From: Bacteroidaceae bacterium
GTDB lineage: Bacteria > Bacteroidota > Bacteroidia > Bacteroidales > Bacteroidaceae
NCBI GenBank assembly: GCA_017470425.1
Contig: JAFUYT010000032.1
Location: forward strand, 1-64,000
Length of the DNA stretch: 64,000 nucleotides
Direction of reading: 5' to 3'
How positions within the stretch are numbered: the stretch's first letter is position 1; the number at the start of each line of letters is the position of its first letter. Shown here piece after piece: positions 1 to 9,392 of the stretch. The notes under the pieces were generated by a model, which was given only the letters and a program-made list of their open reading frames with translations, did no database searches and was not told the origin of the DNA. A program made the translations under genes and the position numbers.

Positions 1-2
1 AT

Positions 3-74
3 GGTAAGGCTATTATCTTTGTGGTGGCTATGCCCTTCCCAAACAGGAAAGATGTAACCCCGTCTGCAAATTAA
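3..74 (+). CDS. possible C-terminal end of an ORF entering from the left edge
   Basis: Frame 3 is open from the window edge and stops with TAA at 72-74, giving about 23 residues (GKAIIFVVAMPFPN... at the start). The piece is too short to recognise and may be chance. From 75 to 260 I see no convincing gene, hairpin or promoter, only AT-rich sequence before the convergent stop of the next gene. Confidence 0.2.
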   Translation, partial: GKAIIFVVAMPFPNRKDVTPSAN

Positions 75-260
75 CCGACAACATGGGCGGCAATGAAAGC
101 CAGTCTATAGCTTCGAGCTCGTAGAGGAAAGTATTACCCATAAGCACGGAAATCGTAAGATGGCCGTGTGGGGATGCTTATGTGCCTAATTCAAGTAAAT
201 CCACGATTTAATTACTTTGGCGGGGCAATTTGTTTCCCATTTATAGAGGAAAGATACAAA

Positions 261-1586
261 TTAGAGAAAGCCAGTTCCTTTGCAACGTGAACATTTACCT
301 GTACCTTTGCAAAAAGTACATTTCCCAGATCCGTTACAATTTACACATGTTATTTTGTCATTATCATATTTCTTTGTTTCGGGAACTATTGTGAATCCTT
401 GGCCATTGCACCAATTACAGACCCCGGTGCCGTGGCAGTGATATTTACCTCGACATTTACCATCTCTTCCACAAGTGTAACAACTGCGTGTATGCGTTTT
501 ATCGTTTGAATGTGTCTCTGCTTTTATTGATGCTGATTTCTCTGATGTCTGGAAAGACGATGTTGTTCCATAGCCTGAAGATGTAGAGCTAGTATGCAAT
601 AACTCTGTGCTATTTAGGGATTCTGCTGATTGAGCCATTGCATCTGAAAAAGCTCCTATAATATGATATACCATTCTAAAGCGTTCTCCCCTCTTTATTT
701 TCTTACTCATTTGTTCTGTATCAGCTAAGAAAAGTATTGAGTCTGCCTTTACGAGTATATCTGGTGTCGCGTCATCAAGAAAAAATACAAAACGTAAATC
801 CTCTTGAGCACTTTTCCATTTTTTTGTCTGATAATAGCATTTCCCACGATGATAGTAAGCGAGGGAAGAGGGCTTCTTTTTGATGGCATCAGTGAGTTTG
901 TCTATTGCCTCTACATGTTTTCCACCTTCTTCTAATGCTATGGCTTCCTGTAGCAAATCATCAGTCTGTATATTTTTCTCATAAGCGTTTGTTAGAAGAT
1001 TTTGTTGTTTATAATAGTCTTTTATCGGATTTGACACAGGCATAGATACGAAAGAGAAAGCCGCATCACTAGCATCAATGGGGTTGTTCTTTATTTCTGT
1101 AAGGGTTCTATTAGAAATGGTAAATGATCCTTTAAAAATAATTGGCGGATTATCATAGTAGCGTGGCATAATGATCATGCGCCCAGCTTCATCGTATATC
1201 CCATACAAGCTATCTAAGGTCATTACTTGGTAATATGATAGCTCTTTACTTTTGAATCCAGCAACATCCTTAAAGAAAGTAGGTATTATTTCCTCACCAT
1301 TCAGGTTGCATATTCCGACAAAGTCATTTTCTATATTATAACTTACACGGAAGCAGGGTAATGTTGAAAGTGAACCTTTTATAAGTGGCCAATACTCAAT
1401 ATAACGATAGCCTCTTTCGGCTGGAATTATTACTTGGCCGCTTGCGTCAAGTGCTTCTGCGATAGAATCAGTAGTGATGCGTAATGTCCACACATAACCA
1501 TCTGACTCTTTTTTCTTTTCATCACTACCATAACAATAGGTTATGATCATAGCAAATAATATTGACAATAATGTGTATCTTTTCAT
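261..1586 (-). CDS. exported WG-repeat / TPR / DnaJ-like zinc-finger protein
   Basis: A 441-residue protein with an N-terminal hydrophobic signal (residues 1-20) followed by a Cys, so a lipoprotein is possible although the lipobox ITYC is poor. Residues about 30-165 look like degenerate WG repeats (DASGQVIIP, LNGEEIIPTFF, DEAGRMIIMPRYY). Residues about 205-275 resemble TPR helices. The last 75 residues are Cys-rich with five or more CxxCxGxG-like motifs (CNWCNGQG, CVNCNGSG, CTFCKGTG, CSRCKGTG), the pattern of the DnaJ zinc-binding domain. WG and TPR regions usually mediate protein contacts, and no catalytic motif is visible. The gene is clearly AT-richer than the frd operon nearby, which suggests an accessory region. 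The function is unknown; the domain reading comes from motifs only. Confidence 0.75.
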   Translation of the reverse strand: MKRYTLLSILFAMIITYCYGSDEKKKESDGYVWTLRITTDSIAEALDASGQVIIPAERGYRYIEYWPLIKGSLSTLPCFRVSYNIENDFVGICNLNGEEIIPTFFKDVAGFKSKELSYYQVMTLDSLYGIYDEAGRMIIMPRYYDNPPIIFKGSFTISNRTLTEIKNNPIDASDAAFSFVSMPVSNPIKDYYKQQNLLTNAYEKNIQTDDLLQEAIALEEGGKHVEAIDKLTDAIKKKPSSLAYYHRGKCYYQTKKWKSAQEDLRFVFFLDDATPDILVKADSILFLADTEQMSKKIKRGERFRMVYHIIGAFSDAMAQSAESLNSTELLHTSSTSSGYGTTSSFQTSEKSASIKAETHSNDKTHTRSCYTCGRDGKCRGKYHCHGTGVCNWCNGQGFTIVPETKKYDNDKITCVNCNGSGKCTFCKGTGKCSRCKGTGFL

Positions 1587-1651
1587 AATGTTGCGAATAT
1601 AAAGGTGAAATATCTTTCATTTACCTAAAGCGGGACAACCCATCAACCTCG

Positions 1652-2044
1652 CTATAGAGTTTCCAAGAAATACTTAACGGCCTGTTGCAAGGCATCAAGG
1701 TCGTTTTTGATGGTGGCCAGCACAAGGTCGCCATTTATGTCAAAATAACCATGGGCAATGTGATTCCGAATGCCTATGACATCTTGCCAAGGTATCTCAG
1801 GACGTTCTGTAAGAAGATTCCCTTGGCTTATTTTATCAATCTGTCTGATGCCTTCACCAATAGCTTCAATTAGCATGCAACTGGCAGCCAGTTTTTGCAT
1901 CCCTCCAGAAGATATGTAATACTCCTCAGCAGAAGTAATCCCTGCATTCCACTCCTTGAGCTGATTGATAGCAGAACTGATTTGCTCAAAGATTTCCTTA
2001 ACTCGATTGCGCTCATCTAATGATGTAAATTCCATCGCGTTCAA
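1652..2044 (-). CDS. hepT: HepT-like toxin (DUF86 / HEPN RNase)
   Basis: A 130-residue all-alpha protein carrying the HEPN signature R-x4-H-x-Y as R93, H98 and Y100 (RNHIAHGY). In HepT/MntA systems this motif is the RNase centre, and the Tyr is the residue that the partner nucleotidyltransferase AMPylates. The gene overlaps the upstream mntA-like gene by 32 bp, so the two are almost surely co-transcribed and translationally coupled. It was formerly annotated as DUF86. The family and pairing are established knowledge; activity here is inferred from the intact motif and the partner. Confidence 0.88.
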   Translation of the reverse strand: MNAMEFTSLDERNRVKEIFEQISSAINQLKEWNAGITSAEEYYISSGGMQKLAASCMLIEAIGEGIRQIDKISQGNLLTERPEIPWQDVIGIRNHIAHGYFDINGDLVLATIKNDLDALQQAVKYFLETL

Positions 2045-2309
2045 TGTTATTAAGTAAATAAGGATTCATGTGCTTGTGCATGTGGATAACATCCACAGAG
2101 CATTGGAGTAATTGTTCCAGATAACGTTGTAGGCGAACGATTAAGAAGATACGAGGCGGCATCTCCACACATACGTCCACATCGCTGCCTTCATGTTGCT
2201 CGCCGCGGGAAACGGAACCAAAGAGACGCAATGACTTTACTTCGAACTGTGTGCAAAGTTCATCAGTGTGTGCCTTAATGAGGTCTATGTATTCTTTTGT
2301 CGTTTTCAT
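2013..2309 (-). CDS. mntA: MntA-like minimal nucleotidyltransferase antitoxin
   Basis: A 98-residue protein with the minimal nucleotidyltransferase motif G-S-x10-D-x-D: G31, S32, D43 and D45. Proteins of this size next to HepT act as antitoxins that add AMP to the toxin's active-site tyrosine. It is the first gene of the pair and overlaps hepT by 32 bp. The start ATG at 2309 gives a normal family length. Both catalytic Asp residues are present, so the antitoxin looks functional. The locus sits just downstream of the frd operon in AT-richer DNA. Confidence 0.88.
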   Translation of the reverse strand: MKTTKEYIDLIKAHTDELCTQFEVKSLRLFGSVSRGEQHEGSDVDVCVEMPPRIFLIVRLQRYLEQLLQCSVDVIHMHKHMNPYLLNNIERDGIYIIR

Positions 2310-2337
2310 TGGGCAGGATGTTATTACATTATTATTT

Positions 2338-2399
2338 AAGGTGATAAGGTTGTAAGGCAGAGGCCTAATGACCTCATGACCTCACAACCTTATTACCTT
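2338..2399 (-). terminator. inverted repeat between frdB and mntA
   Basis: The arm at 2338-2353 pairs with 2384-2399 over 16 positions with one G-U type mismatch, and the loop is about 30 nt. It lies directly after the frdB stop and before mntA, so it may end frd transcription. No clear U-tract follows, so the role is inferred from position and symmetry. Confidence 0.45.
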
Positions 2400-2407
2400 G
2401 CTTGACC

Positions 2408-3166
2408 TTAGTCGGCCAGCTTTGCCTTGATGAACTCGCGGTTCAGGCGGGCGATGTTGGCGATGGTCTCGTTCTTCGGGCACACGGCCTCGCAGGCGCG
2501 GGTGTTCGTGCAGTTGCCGAAGCCGAGTTCGTCCATCTTGGCGACCATGGCCTTAGCGCGCTTGGCTGCCTCGGGACGACCCTGGGGCAGGAGGGCGAGC
2601 TGGGAAACCTTGGAGCTGACGAAGAGCATGGCGGAACCGTTCTTACAAGCGGCTACGCAGGCACCGCAGCCGATGCAGCTGGCGCAGTCCATGGCCTCGT
2701 CGGCATCCTGCTTGGGGATGAGGATAGCGTTGGCATCCTGTGCCTGGCCTGTGCGGATGGTGGTGTAGCCACCGGCCTGGATGATCTTGTCGAAGGCGGA
2801 GCGATCAACCATGCAGTCCTTGATGACGGGGAAGCCGGCGGAGCGCCAAGGCTCCACGGTGATGGTCTCACCGTCCTTGAAGCGACGCATGTAGAGCTGG
2901 CAGGTGGTGGCACCGCGCTCGGTCTTGCCATGAGGCGTGCCGTTGATGTAGAGCGAGCACATGCCGCAGATGCCCTCGCGGCAGTCGTGGTCGAAGACGA
3001 AAGGCTCCTTACCGGCCTCGATGAGCTCCTCGTTCATGATGTCGAGAGCCTCGAGGAAGGAGGTGTCGTCGGGAATGTTCTTCAACTCATGGGTGTCGAA
3101 GTGGCCCTTCTCCTTCGGGCCGTTCTGTTTCCAGAACTTTATTGTAACAGAAATGTTTTTGGCCAT
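2408..3166 (-). CDS. frdB: fumarate reductase/succinate dehydrogenase iron-sulfur subunit
   Basis: The 252-residue electron-transfer subunit of quinol:fumarate reductase (complex II). The N-terminal 2Fe-2S site shows as CREGICGMC followed by a further Cys in ATTC. The C-terminal half carries the ferredoxin-like cysteine clusters [14 protein letters not shown] and [12 protein letters not shown] for the 4Fe-4S and 3Fe-4S centres. It passes electrons between the cytochrome b subunit and the FAD subunit on the cytoplasmic face of the membrane. It is the last gene of a frdC-frdA-frdB operon. The 173 bp gap to frdA is longer than expected and is filled by an inverted pair of GC-rich palindromes. 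In fermenting Bacteroidales this enzyme makes succinate from fumarate; direction cannot be read from sequence. Confidence 0.95.
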   Translation of the reverse strand: MAKNISVTIKFWKQNGPKEKGHFDTHELKNIPDDTSFLEALDIMNEELIEAGKEPFVFDHDCREGICGMCSLYINGTPHGKTERGATTCQLYMRRFKDGETITVEPWRSAGFPVIKDCMVDRSAFDKIIQAGGYTTIRTGQAQDANAILIPKQDADEAMDCASCIGCGACVAACKNGSAMLFVSSKVSQLALLPQGRPEAAKRAKAMVAKMDELGFGNCTNTRACEAVCPKNETIANIARLNREFIKAKLAD

Positions 3167-3185
3167 ATTATTAAAGACCCAGCAG

Positions 3186-3338
3186 ACCCACCCCCGACCC
3201 CTCCCGTGAGGGAGGGGAGCGGCTGGCGCGTTGTTGCTTATAGGGTCATTGTTTTAATGGTTATCGATTTGATTCTTTTATTATAAGTCCTCACCCCGCA
3301 GGCTCTCCCCTCCCTCACGGGAGGGGCCGGGGTGGGTC
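3186..3338. repeat. inverted pair of GC-rich REP-like palindromes between frdA and frdB
   Basis: One copy at 3186-3217 and a second, nearly identical copy in reverse orientation at 3307-3338. Each has an internal stem (CCCCTCCC-GTGA-GGGAGGGG at 3198-3217) plus a GACCCACCCC side arm. About 90 bp separate the copies. The arrangement is like the paired REP units (BIMEs) of other bacteria. It lies inside an operon, so it could set the frdA/frdB ratio or stabilise the message. Confidence 0.8.
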
Positions 3339-3339
3339 T

Positions 3340-5328
3340 TTAGTTCTTATAGTTACGTGTCTGAACCTTGATTGCCTCGTATTCCAGGGGTTCCTTAATC
3401 AACTCAGGATCCTTGTCGGCACCCTGATACTCCCAGCAGCCGACGTAGAAGTAGTTCTCGTCGTCGCGCTTGGCTTCGCCTTCCTCGGTCTGGTATTCCT
3501 CGCGGAAATGACCGCCGCAGCTCTCGTTGCGGGAGAGGGCGTCATGAGCCACGAGCTCGCCCATGGTGAAGAAGTCGCGGAGGTGGATAGCCTTGTCGAG
3601 CTCCACGTTGAGACCTTCCTTGGAGCCGGGAACGAAGAGGTTCGTGTCGAACTCCTTCTGCAGTTCCTTCATCTTCTGGATACCGGTCTTCAGACCCTCA
3701 GCGGTGCGACCCATGCCGACATACTCCCACATGATGTGGCCGAGTTCCTTGTGGATGCTATCTACAGAGCGCTTGCCCTTGATGTTGAGCAGACGGTTGA
3801 GCTCGTCATCAACAGCCTTCTCGGCAGCGGCGAACTCGGGCAGGTCGGTGCTGATGCGCGGCCAGATGGCCTGGTCGGCGAGGTAGTTCTGGATGGTGTA
3901 GGGGAGCACGAAGTAACCATCGGCCAGACCCTGCATGAGAGCGCTGGCGCCGAGGCGGTTGGCTCCGTGGTCGCTGAAGTTGCACTCGCCGATGGCGAAG
4001 AGGCCAGGGATGGAGGTCTGCAGCTCGTAGTCAACCCATACGCCGCCCATCGTGTAGTGGATGGCGGGGTAGATCATCATGGGCTTGTAGTACTTCACGC
4101 CGTTGATCTCGTTGGCGAGGTCGCCAGGATAGACGTCGGTGATTTCCTCGTACATATCGAAGAGGTTGCCGTAGCGCTGCTTCATGGCGTCGAGGCCGAG
4201 GCGGTTGATGCTCTCGGAGAAGTCGAGGAAGACAGCGAGGCCGGTGTTGTTCACGCCGAAGCCCTTGTCGCAGCGCTCCTTGGCGGCACGGCTGGCCACG
4301 TCGCGCGGCACGAGGTTACCGAAGGCAGGATAGCGGCGCTCCAGATAGTAGTCGCGGTCCTCTTCGGGAATCTCCCAGCCTTGCAGCGTGCCTTCCTGCA
4401 GCTTCTTGGCATCTTCAAGTTTCTTGGGCACCCAGATGCGGCCGTCGTTACGCAGGGACTCGGACATCAGCGTCAGCTTGGACTGCTTGTCGCCGTGGAC
4501 GGGGATGCAGGTGGGGTGAATCTGTACGTAGGAGGGGTTGGCCATGTAGGCACCCTTGCGGTAGCACTGTACGGCAGCCGTGCAGTTGCAACCCATGGCG
4601 TTGGTGCTGAGGAAGTAAGCGTTGCCGTAGCCGCCAGTGGCGATGACGACAGCGTTGGCGCTGAAGCGCTCCAGCTTACCGGTGACGAGGTTCTTGGCGA
4701 TGATGCCGCGTGCACGGCCATCGACGATGACCACGTCTTCCATCTCATAGCGGGTGAAGAGCTTCACCTTGCCAGCCTGCACCTGTGCGCTGAGGGAGCT
4801 GTAGGCACCGAGCAGCAGCTGCTGACCAGTCTGACCCTTGGCGTAGAAGGTACGGCTGACCTGTGCACCACCGAAGGAGCGGTTGGCCAACATGCCGCCA
4901 TATTCGCGAGCGAAAGGCACGCCCTGTGCCACGCACTGGTCGATGATATTGTTGGAGACTTCGGCAAGGCGATAGACGTTGGCTTCGCGAGCGCGGTAGT
5001 CACCGCCCTTCACGGTGTCGTAGAACAGACGATAGACAGAGTCGCCGTCGTTCTGATAGTTCTTGGCTGCATTGATACCACCCTGTGCGGCGATGGAGTG
5101 TGCACGGCGGGGGCTGTCCTGGATGCAGAAGTTGAGGACGTTGAAGCCCATCTCGCCGAGGGAGGCTGCGGCGCTGGCACCGGCCAGACCTGTACCCACC
5201 ACGATGACATCGAGCTTCAGTTTGTTCTTCGGGTTCACCAAGCGCTGATGTGCCTTATAGTTGGTCCATTTCTCAGCAACGGGTCCCTCGGGTATCTTGC
5301 TGTTAATCTTCTTAACTTGTTCTGACAT
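3340..5328 (-). CDS. frdA: fumarate reductase/succinate dehydrogenase flavoprotein subunit
   Basis: The 662-residue catalytic subunit that interconverts fumarate and succinate on covalently bound FAD. The N-terminal dinucleotide fold shows as [19 protein letters not shown] at about residues 43-61. The segment [15 protein letters not shown] carries the histidine that normally binds FAD covalently. [12 protein letters not shown] and the [10 protein letters not shown] segment are also typical. The size matches the long Bacteroidetes/epsilonproteobacterial type of complex II with a single cytochrome b. It lies 38 bp after frdC. The C-terminus runs to the edge of a REP-like palindrome without being extended by it. 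Confidence 0.96.
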   Translation of the reverse strand: MSEQVKKINSKIPEGPVAEKWTNYKAHQRLVNPKNKLKLDVIVVGTGLAGASAAASLGEMGFNVLNFCIQDSPRRAHSIAAQGGINAAKNYQNDGDSVYRLFYDTVKGGDYRAREANVYRLAEVSNNIIDQCVAQGVPFAREYGGMLANRSFGGAQVSRTFYAKGQTGQQLLLGAYSSLSAQVQAGKVKLFTRYEMEDVVIVDGRARGIIAKNLVTGKLERFSANAVVIATGGYGNAYFLSTNAMGCNCTAAVQCYRKGAYMANPSYVQIHPTCIPVHGDKQSKLTLMSESLRNDGRIWVPKKLEDAKKLQEGTLQGWEIPEEDRDYYLERRYPAFGNLVPRDVASRAAKERCDKGFGVNNTGLAVFLDFSESINRLGLDAMKQRYGNLFDMYEEITDVYPGDLANEINGVKYYKPMMIYPAIHYTMGGVWVDYELQTSIPGLFAIGECNFSDHGANRLGASALMQGLADGYFVLPYTIQNYLADQAIWPRISTDLPEFAAAEKAVDDELNRLLNIKGKRSVDSIHKELGHIMWEYVGMGRTAEGLKTGIQKMKELQKEFDTNLFVPGSKEGLNVELDKAIHLRDFFTMGELVAHDALSRNESCGGHFREEYQTEEGEAKRDDENYFYVGCWEYQGADKDPELIKEPLEYEAIKVQTRNYKN

Positions 5329-5366
5329 AGTTGTAAGAGGTTTTTTAAGGTTGTTAGGTTATCAGG

Positions 5367-6053
5367 TTAGCCCCAGATGGCAAACTTAATGACTACGACG
5401 GCAAACATCAGGATGACGATGGACGACCAGATGAAACCGATGCACTGCCAGCGGTTGTGCCAGATCTTGCCGCTCCAACCCAGCGTCTGGATAGCGCTCC
5501 AGATGCCATGGTTCATGTGGAACCAGATGGCGCAGAACCAGCAGAGGTACAGCAGCGAGAAGATGGGAGCGCCCGGACGGTCGTGGAAGTTGTAAACAAT
5601 CCAGGCGTAACCGTCGCTGGGTGAGGGGATGGCAGCCATGGCAGCCACGGGATCCTTCAGCTCGGCCCACATCATGTTGTACCAGAAGTCCCAGAGGTGC
5701 AGGCACAGGCCTAAGCAGATGATGCAACCCAGAAGGAACATGTTCTGGCTGTACCATTCGACCTTCTCGGGCTTGTCGGTCACGGCATAGGCATCCGTAC
5801 CACGGGCCCGCTTGTTCTGGATAGTCAGGATGATGGCAAACACAAAGTGCAGCGCCATCAAGGCTGCCAGTCCGATGGTAGCCACGACGGCATACCAGTT
5901 TGCGCCGAGGAACTCACAGATCATGTTGTAGCCCTCAGCGCTGAAGAGCGCTACGACGTTCATGCTCGCATGGAACGTCAGGAAGAGAACGAGCGCCAAG
6001 CCTGTGACGGACATGACGACTTTCCTTCCGATGGATGAATCAATTAACCACAT
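5367..6053 (-). CDS. frdC: fumarate reductase/succinate dehydrogenase cytochrome b subunit
   Basis: A 228-residue integral membrane protein with about five hydrophobic helices, the single-subunit di-heme cytochrome b type of anchor. Histidines in HASMNVV, HFVFAI, HLWDFWYN and HMNHGIW lie in or near membrane segments and are likely heme ligands and quinone-site residues. It anchors FrdA/FrdB and exchanges electrons with menaquinone. It is the first gene of the operon, with a clear TTTG-N19-TACTTTTG promoter about 40 bp upstream of its ATG. Confidence 0.94.
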   Translation of the reverse strand: MWLIDSSIGRKVVMSVTGLALVLFLTFHASMNVVALFSAEGYNMICEFLGANWYAVVATIGLAALMALHFVFAIILTIQNKRARGTDAYAVTDKPEKVEWYSQNMFLLGCIICLGLCLHLWDFWYNMMWAELKDPVAAMAAIPSPSDGYAWIVYNFHDRPGAPIFSLLYLCWFCAIWFHMNHGIWSAIQTLGWSGKIWHNRWQCIGFIWSSIVILMFAVVVIKFAIWG

Positions 6054-6093
6054 AAAATAAAGAATTTAATGTTTGAAATGTTGAATGATGGCA

Positions 6094-6124
6094 CAAAAGT
6101 AAGATATTTTGGCGAGGTGACAAA
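6094..6124 (-). promoter_or_regulatory. Bacteroidetes-type promoter of the frd operon
   Basis: On the minus strand a -7 box TACTTTTG (6094-6101) is preceded by TTTG (6121-6124) with a 19 bp spacer, matching the Bacteroidetes primary sigma consensus. Transcription would start about 40 bp before the frdC ATG. Confidence 0.75.
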
Positions 6125-6165
6125 GAAAAACGCCCCTTTTTGTGGCAAAAGAGGCGTGAAATTCT

Positions 6166-7929
6166 TTATCGCTGCGGGTCATCGTACTGGATTTGCAGGG
6201 CTTCGAGGCGTTCGTGGAGCTGTCGTTGCAGCTTTTCCATGCCGGGCTGGCCATAGAGATTGTGCATCTCACGGGGATCTTCCTTGAGGTCGAAAAGTTC
6301 CCATGCGTTGACATCGTGGCCATAGAAGTGGATGAGCTTGTAGCGGTCGGTGCGGATGCCGTAGTGGCGGCGCACGTCGTGCTCGGCGGGGTACTCGTAG
6401 TAGTGGTAGTAGATGGCATCGCGCCAGTGGCGGATGGCCTGCTTGTCCTGCTTCGTGGCGTCCTTGCCTTTCAGGAGCGGCAACAGCGAGACACCCTGGA
6501 TGTCTTCTGGGATAGCAGCGCCTGCGAGGTCGAGGAAGGTGGGGGCGTAGTCGATATTTTGCACCATTTCATCGATGTCTCCGCGGCGCTCGTAACCCTT
6601 GGGCAGGCGCATCACGAGTGGCGTCGAGAGGCTCTCCTCGTACATGAAGCGCTTATCGAACCAGCCGTGCTCACCCATGTAGAAGCCCTGGTCTGAGGTA
6701 TAGACCACGAGTGTGTTGTCCAGCAGTCCCTTCTCTTCGAGGTAGTCCAGCACACGCCCCACCTGCACATCCAGCTCATGGACGACCTTGGCGTAGTCGC
6801 GCATATAGCGCTGGTACTTCCATTCGAGGAGCTCCGCGTCGCCGCTGCCTTCGATGCTGCTCTGCGCCTGACGGGGCAGGAAGTTATAGTCCTTGCCCCA
6901 CTTCTCATAGAATTGGCGCGAGAGGGGGACGTAGAAGTCGTCGTACTGCTTGCGCTCCTCGGGCGAGAGGCGCCCAATCATCCCTTGGTAGGCACCAGAG
7001 AGGCGCGTGCGCGGTGTCTCCTTAGGCGAGACGAACATCTTCGTGTCATAGACGATGTCCATATCTTTCCCGATCTCCATCTCCGTCTTGCCGGCCGCCT
7101 CGCGGGTGGCGTAGTCGTCGTGGAACCCAAGCGGCAGCGGGAAGGTCCTGTCCTCGTAGAGGCGCAGATCCTCAAGAGCCGGCAGCCAAGCGCGGTGGCA
7201 GGCTTTGTGGTGGATGAAGAGGGCGAAGGGTGGCCCCTCTCTATCTCCCCCCGTGGGGGGGAGGACTTCCTTTCCGATAGTAGAGACAGACACATCAGAG
7301 GTTTTGCGGCCCTCCCCCCCACGGGGGGAGCGGGGAGCGGGGCCTCTTTTCTCCAACCACTCCAGCGCCTTGTCCGTGATGATGCGGGTGACGTAGCCGC
7401 TGTCGGCGGAGCGTGTGCCGTCCATGTGGATAAAGGCGGGGTTGTAGTAGTCGCCCTGCCCGGGCAGGATCTCCCAATGGTCGAAGCCTGTGGGGGTGGA
7501 GACGAGGTGCCATTTGCCGATGAGGCAGGTCTCGTAGCCGGCGGCTTGCAGGAGCTTGGGCATCGTCTGCTGGGAGCCGTCGAAGATGCCGTGTTCGTTG
7601 TTCGTGAAGCCGTTCTTATGAGAGTGCTTGCCCGTGAGCATACAGGCGCGGCTGGGGCCACTGAGCGAGTTGGCCACGTAGCTATGCGTGAAGCGCACGC
7701 CGTCGCGGGCGATGCGGTCCAGGTTGGGTGTCTCCACAAAGCGCGTGTCGTAGCACGACATCATCTGCGCCGTGTGGTCGTCCGTCATGATATAGACGAT
7801 ATTGGGACGAAACTCTCCACCTGAAGACTCTCCCCCCTGCCCCTCCCTTGTAGGGAGGGGAGTAGTCGCTTGTGCGAACAGGGGGGCAACGGGAATGGAA
7901 AAGAACAATAAGCTTTTGGCTCTATGCAT
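6166..7929 (-). CDS. serine-type sulfatase (S1 family)
   Basis: A 587-residue exported sulfatase. Residues 1-20 form a signal peptide. The alkaline-phosphatase-type fold begins at PNIVYIMTDDH (about 42-52), giving metal-binding Asp residues. The active-site motif is S90-G-P-S-R, so the formylglycine would come from serine and needs an anSME-type maturase, the usual situation in gut Bacteroidales. Later motifs include TSDQGFYMGEHGWFDKR. Such enzymes remove sulfate from host or plant glycans; the substrate cannot be named here. Two stretches look inserted by GC-rich palindromes: residues about 23-35 (PLPTREGQGGES) and about 195-238. The family core seems intact around both. Confidence 0.92.
   Translation of the reverse strand: MHRAKSLLFFSIPVAPLFAQATTPLPTREGQGGESSGGEFRPNIVYIMTDDHTAQMMSCYDTRFVETPNLDRIARDGVRFTHSYVANSLSGPSRACMLTGKHSHKNGFTNNEHGIFDGSQQTMPKLLQAAGYETCLIGKWHLVSTPTGFDHWEILPGQGDYYNPAFIHMDGTRSADSGYVTRIITDKALEWLEKRGPAPRSPRGGEGRKTSDVSVSTIGKEVLPPTGGDREGPPFALFIHHKACHRAWLPALEDLRLYEDRTFPLPLGFHDDYATREAAGKTEMEIGKDMDIVYDTKMFVSPKETPRTRLSGAYQGMIGRLSPEERKQYDDFYVPLSRQFYEKWGKDYNFLPRQAQSSIEGSGDAELLEWKYQRYMRDYAKVVHELDVQVGRVLDYLEEKGLLDNTLVVYTSDQGFYMGEHGWFDKRFMYEESLSTPLVMRLPKGYERRGDIDEMVQNIDYAPTFLDLAGAAIPEDIQGVSLLPLLKGKDATKQDKQAIRHWRDAIYYHYYEYPAEHDVRRHYGIRTDRYKLIHFYGHDVNAWELFDLKEDPREMHNLYGQPGMEKLQRQLHERLEALQIQYDDPQR
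7233..7344. repeat. in-frame paired palindrome inside the sulfatase gene
   Basis: Two C-run/G-run palindromes (around 7252-7264 and 7311-7330) face each other across roughly 50 bp and are flanked by CCCCTCT- and AGCGGGGCC-type arms. They are translated in frame as part of the sulfatase (SPRGGEG ... LPPTGGDREG), with no stop codon introduced. Confidence 0.75.
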
Positions 7930-8002
7930 GAATAGATCTTGACAAAAGATTTCAATCAGTCAAAAGAATCCGCTCCCTCCCTAATAGGGAGGGGGAGAGT
8001 CC
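7829..8002. repeat. inverted REP-like pair around the sulfatase start and glmM end
   Basis: One copy at 7829-7863 lies within the sulfatase signal-peptide region and is translated. The other, at 7971-8002, lies in reverse orientation immediately before the glmM stop codon. Both have the core CCTCCCT-(T/A)nTA-GGGAGGG and the flank GGGGGAGAGTC. They are about 105 bp apart. Confidence 0.8.
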
Positions 8003-8003
8003 G

Positions 8004-9392
8004 TTACTTGGTCATTGAATACACCACATCCATGATTTCCTTTCCGATGGCATCGGCCGCCTCCATGGTGGCCGCTTCTGAATAGACGCGGATGATGGGT
8101 TCGGTGTTGGACTTGCGCAGGTGTACCCACTTGTCGGGGAAGTCGATCTTCACGCCGTCGATGTCGTTCACCTCCTCGTTCTTATAGAGTTCCTTCACCT
8201 TGGCCAGGATGGCATCCACGTCGGTGTCGGGCGTGAGGTCGATGCGGTTCTTGGCGATGCAGTAGGGAGGATAGGTGGCGCGCAGTTCGCTGGTCTTCAT
8301 GCCCTTCTTGGCCAGATAGGTCAGGATGAGGGCAATGCCGACGAGTGCGTCGCGGCCGTAGTGCGCAGCGGGGTAGATAACGCCGCCGTTGCCTTCGCCG
8401 CCGATAACGGCGTTGGTGGCCTTCATCTTCGTGACGACGTTGACCTCGCCGACGGCAGCGGCATTGTACTCGCAGCCGTACTTGCGGGTGACGTCGCGCA
8501 GCGCACGGGTCGAAGAGAGGTTTGAGACGGTGTTGCCGGGCGTGTGTTGCAGGATGTAGTCAGCCACGGTGACAAGCGTATATTCCTCACCATACATCGT
8601 GCCGTCCTCGCAGAACAGCGCCAGACGATCCACGTCGGGATCCACGACGAAGGCGATGTCGTAGCCGCCTTTCTGCATGAGCGCCTTGATGTCGCCGAGG
8701 TTCTTCTCAAGCGGCTCGGGGTTGTGCTGGAAGTCGCCGGTGGGCTCGCCATAGAGGCAGGTGACCGTTTCCACACCCAACTGCTCCAGCAGCTTCGGCA
8801 GGATGATGCCGCCGACACTGTTCACGGTGTCCAAAGCAACCTTGAACTTGCGGGCCTTGATGGCTTCGACATCCACGAGTGCCAGATCCTTCACGAGGTC
8901 GATGTGCTTCTGGTCGTAGGTGTCATCCTCGCGGTACTTGCCGAGATGATCCACGTCGGCATACTCGAAGTCCTCGGCAGCGGCGATGCGCAGCACCTCA
9001 GCACCTTCAGCAGCATTCAGGAACTCGCCGTCGCTGTTGAGCAGCTTCAGGGCGTTCCACTGGCGGGGGTTGTGGCTGGCGGTGAGGATGATGCCGCCGC
9101 AGGCACCTTCCTTCGTCACGGCGATCTCCGTGGTCGGCGTCGTGGCGAGGCCAATGTTCACGACATCGAAGCCCATGCCCATGAGTGTGCCGCAGACCAC
9201 ATTTTTGACCATTTCACCGGAGATGCGGGCATCGCGGCCCACGACAATCTTGTTGGAGCCGATTTTGTCGGTCTTGCGGATGAGTGTGGCGTATGCCGAC
9301 ACGAACTTCACGATGTCCAGGGGATTCAGGGTGTCACCCGCACGGCCGCCGATGGTGCCGCGGATGCCGGAGATAGATTTGATAAGCGTCAT
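8004..9392 (-). CDS. glmM: phosphoglucosamine mutase (phosphohexomutase family)
   Basis: A 462-residue phosphohexomutase. The phosphoserine loop TASHNP places the catalytic Ser at 106. The metal-binding loop is DPDVDRL, and the sugar-specificity region GEGNGGVIYP and the phosphate-binding C-terminal segment RKSNTEPIIRVYSEA are present. GlmM converts glucosamine-6-phosphate to glucosamine-1-phosphate for UDP-GlcNAc, peptidoglycan and LPS. The SNTEP loop and GEGNGG motif fit GlmM better than phosphoglucomutase, but a phosphomannomutase role remains possible. It has its own upstream region with a TATTTTTG -7 box at 9465-9472 on the minus strand. Confidence 0.85.
   Translation of the reverse strand: MTLIKSISGIRGTIGGRAGDTLNPLDIVKFVSAYATLIRKTDKIGSNKIVVGRDARISGEMVKNVVCGTLMGMGFDVVNIGLATTPTTEIAVTKEGACGGIILTASHNPRQWNALKLLNSDGEFLNAAEGAEVLRIAAAEDFEYADVDHLGKYREDDTYDQKHIDLVKDLALVDVEAIKARKFKVALDTVNSVGGIILPKLLEQLGVETVTCLYGEPTGDFQHNPEPLEKNLGDIKALMQKGGYDIAFVVDPDVDRLALFCEDGTMYGEEYTLVTVADYILQHTPGNTVSNLSSTRALRDVTRKYGCEYNAAAVGEVNVVTKMKATNAVIGGEGNGGVIYPAAHYGRDALVGIALILTYLAKKGMKTSELRATYPPYCIAKNRIDLTPDTDVDAILAKVKELYKNEEVNDIDGVKIDFPDKWVHLRKSNTEPIIRVYSEAATMEAADAIGKEIMDVVYSMTK

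Noticed and set aside
2402..5325. Long open frames antisense to frdB and frdA (about 294 and 605 codons)
   Set aside because: They are strand shadows of GC-rich codon usage over clearly recognised genes, with Val/Ala/Gly/Glu-rich composition and no domain.
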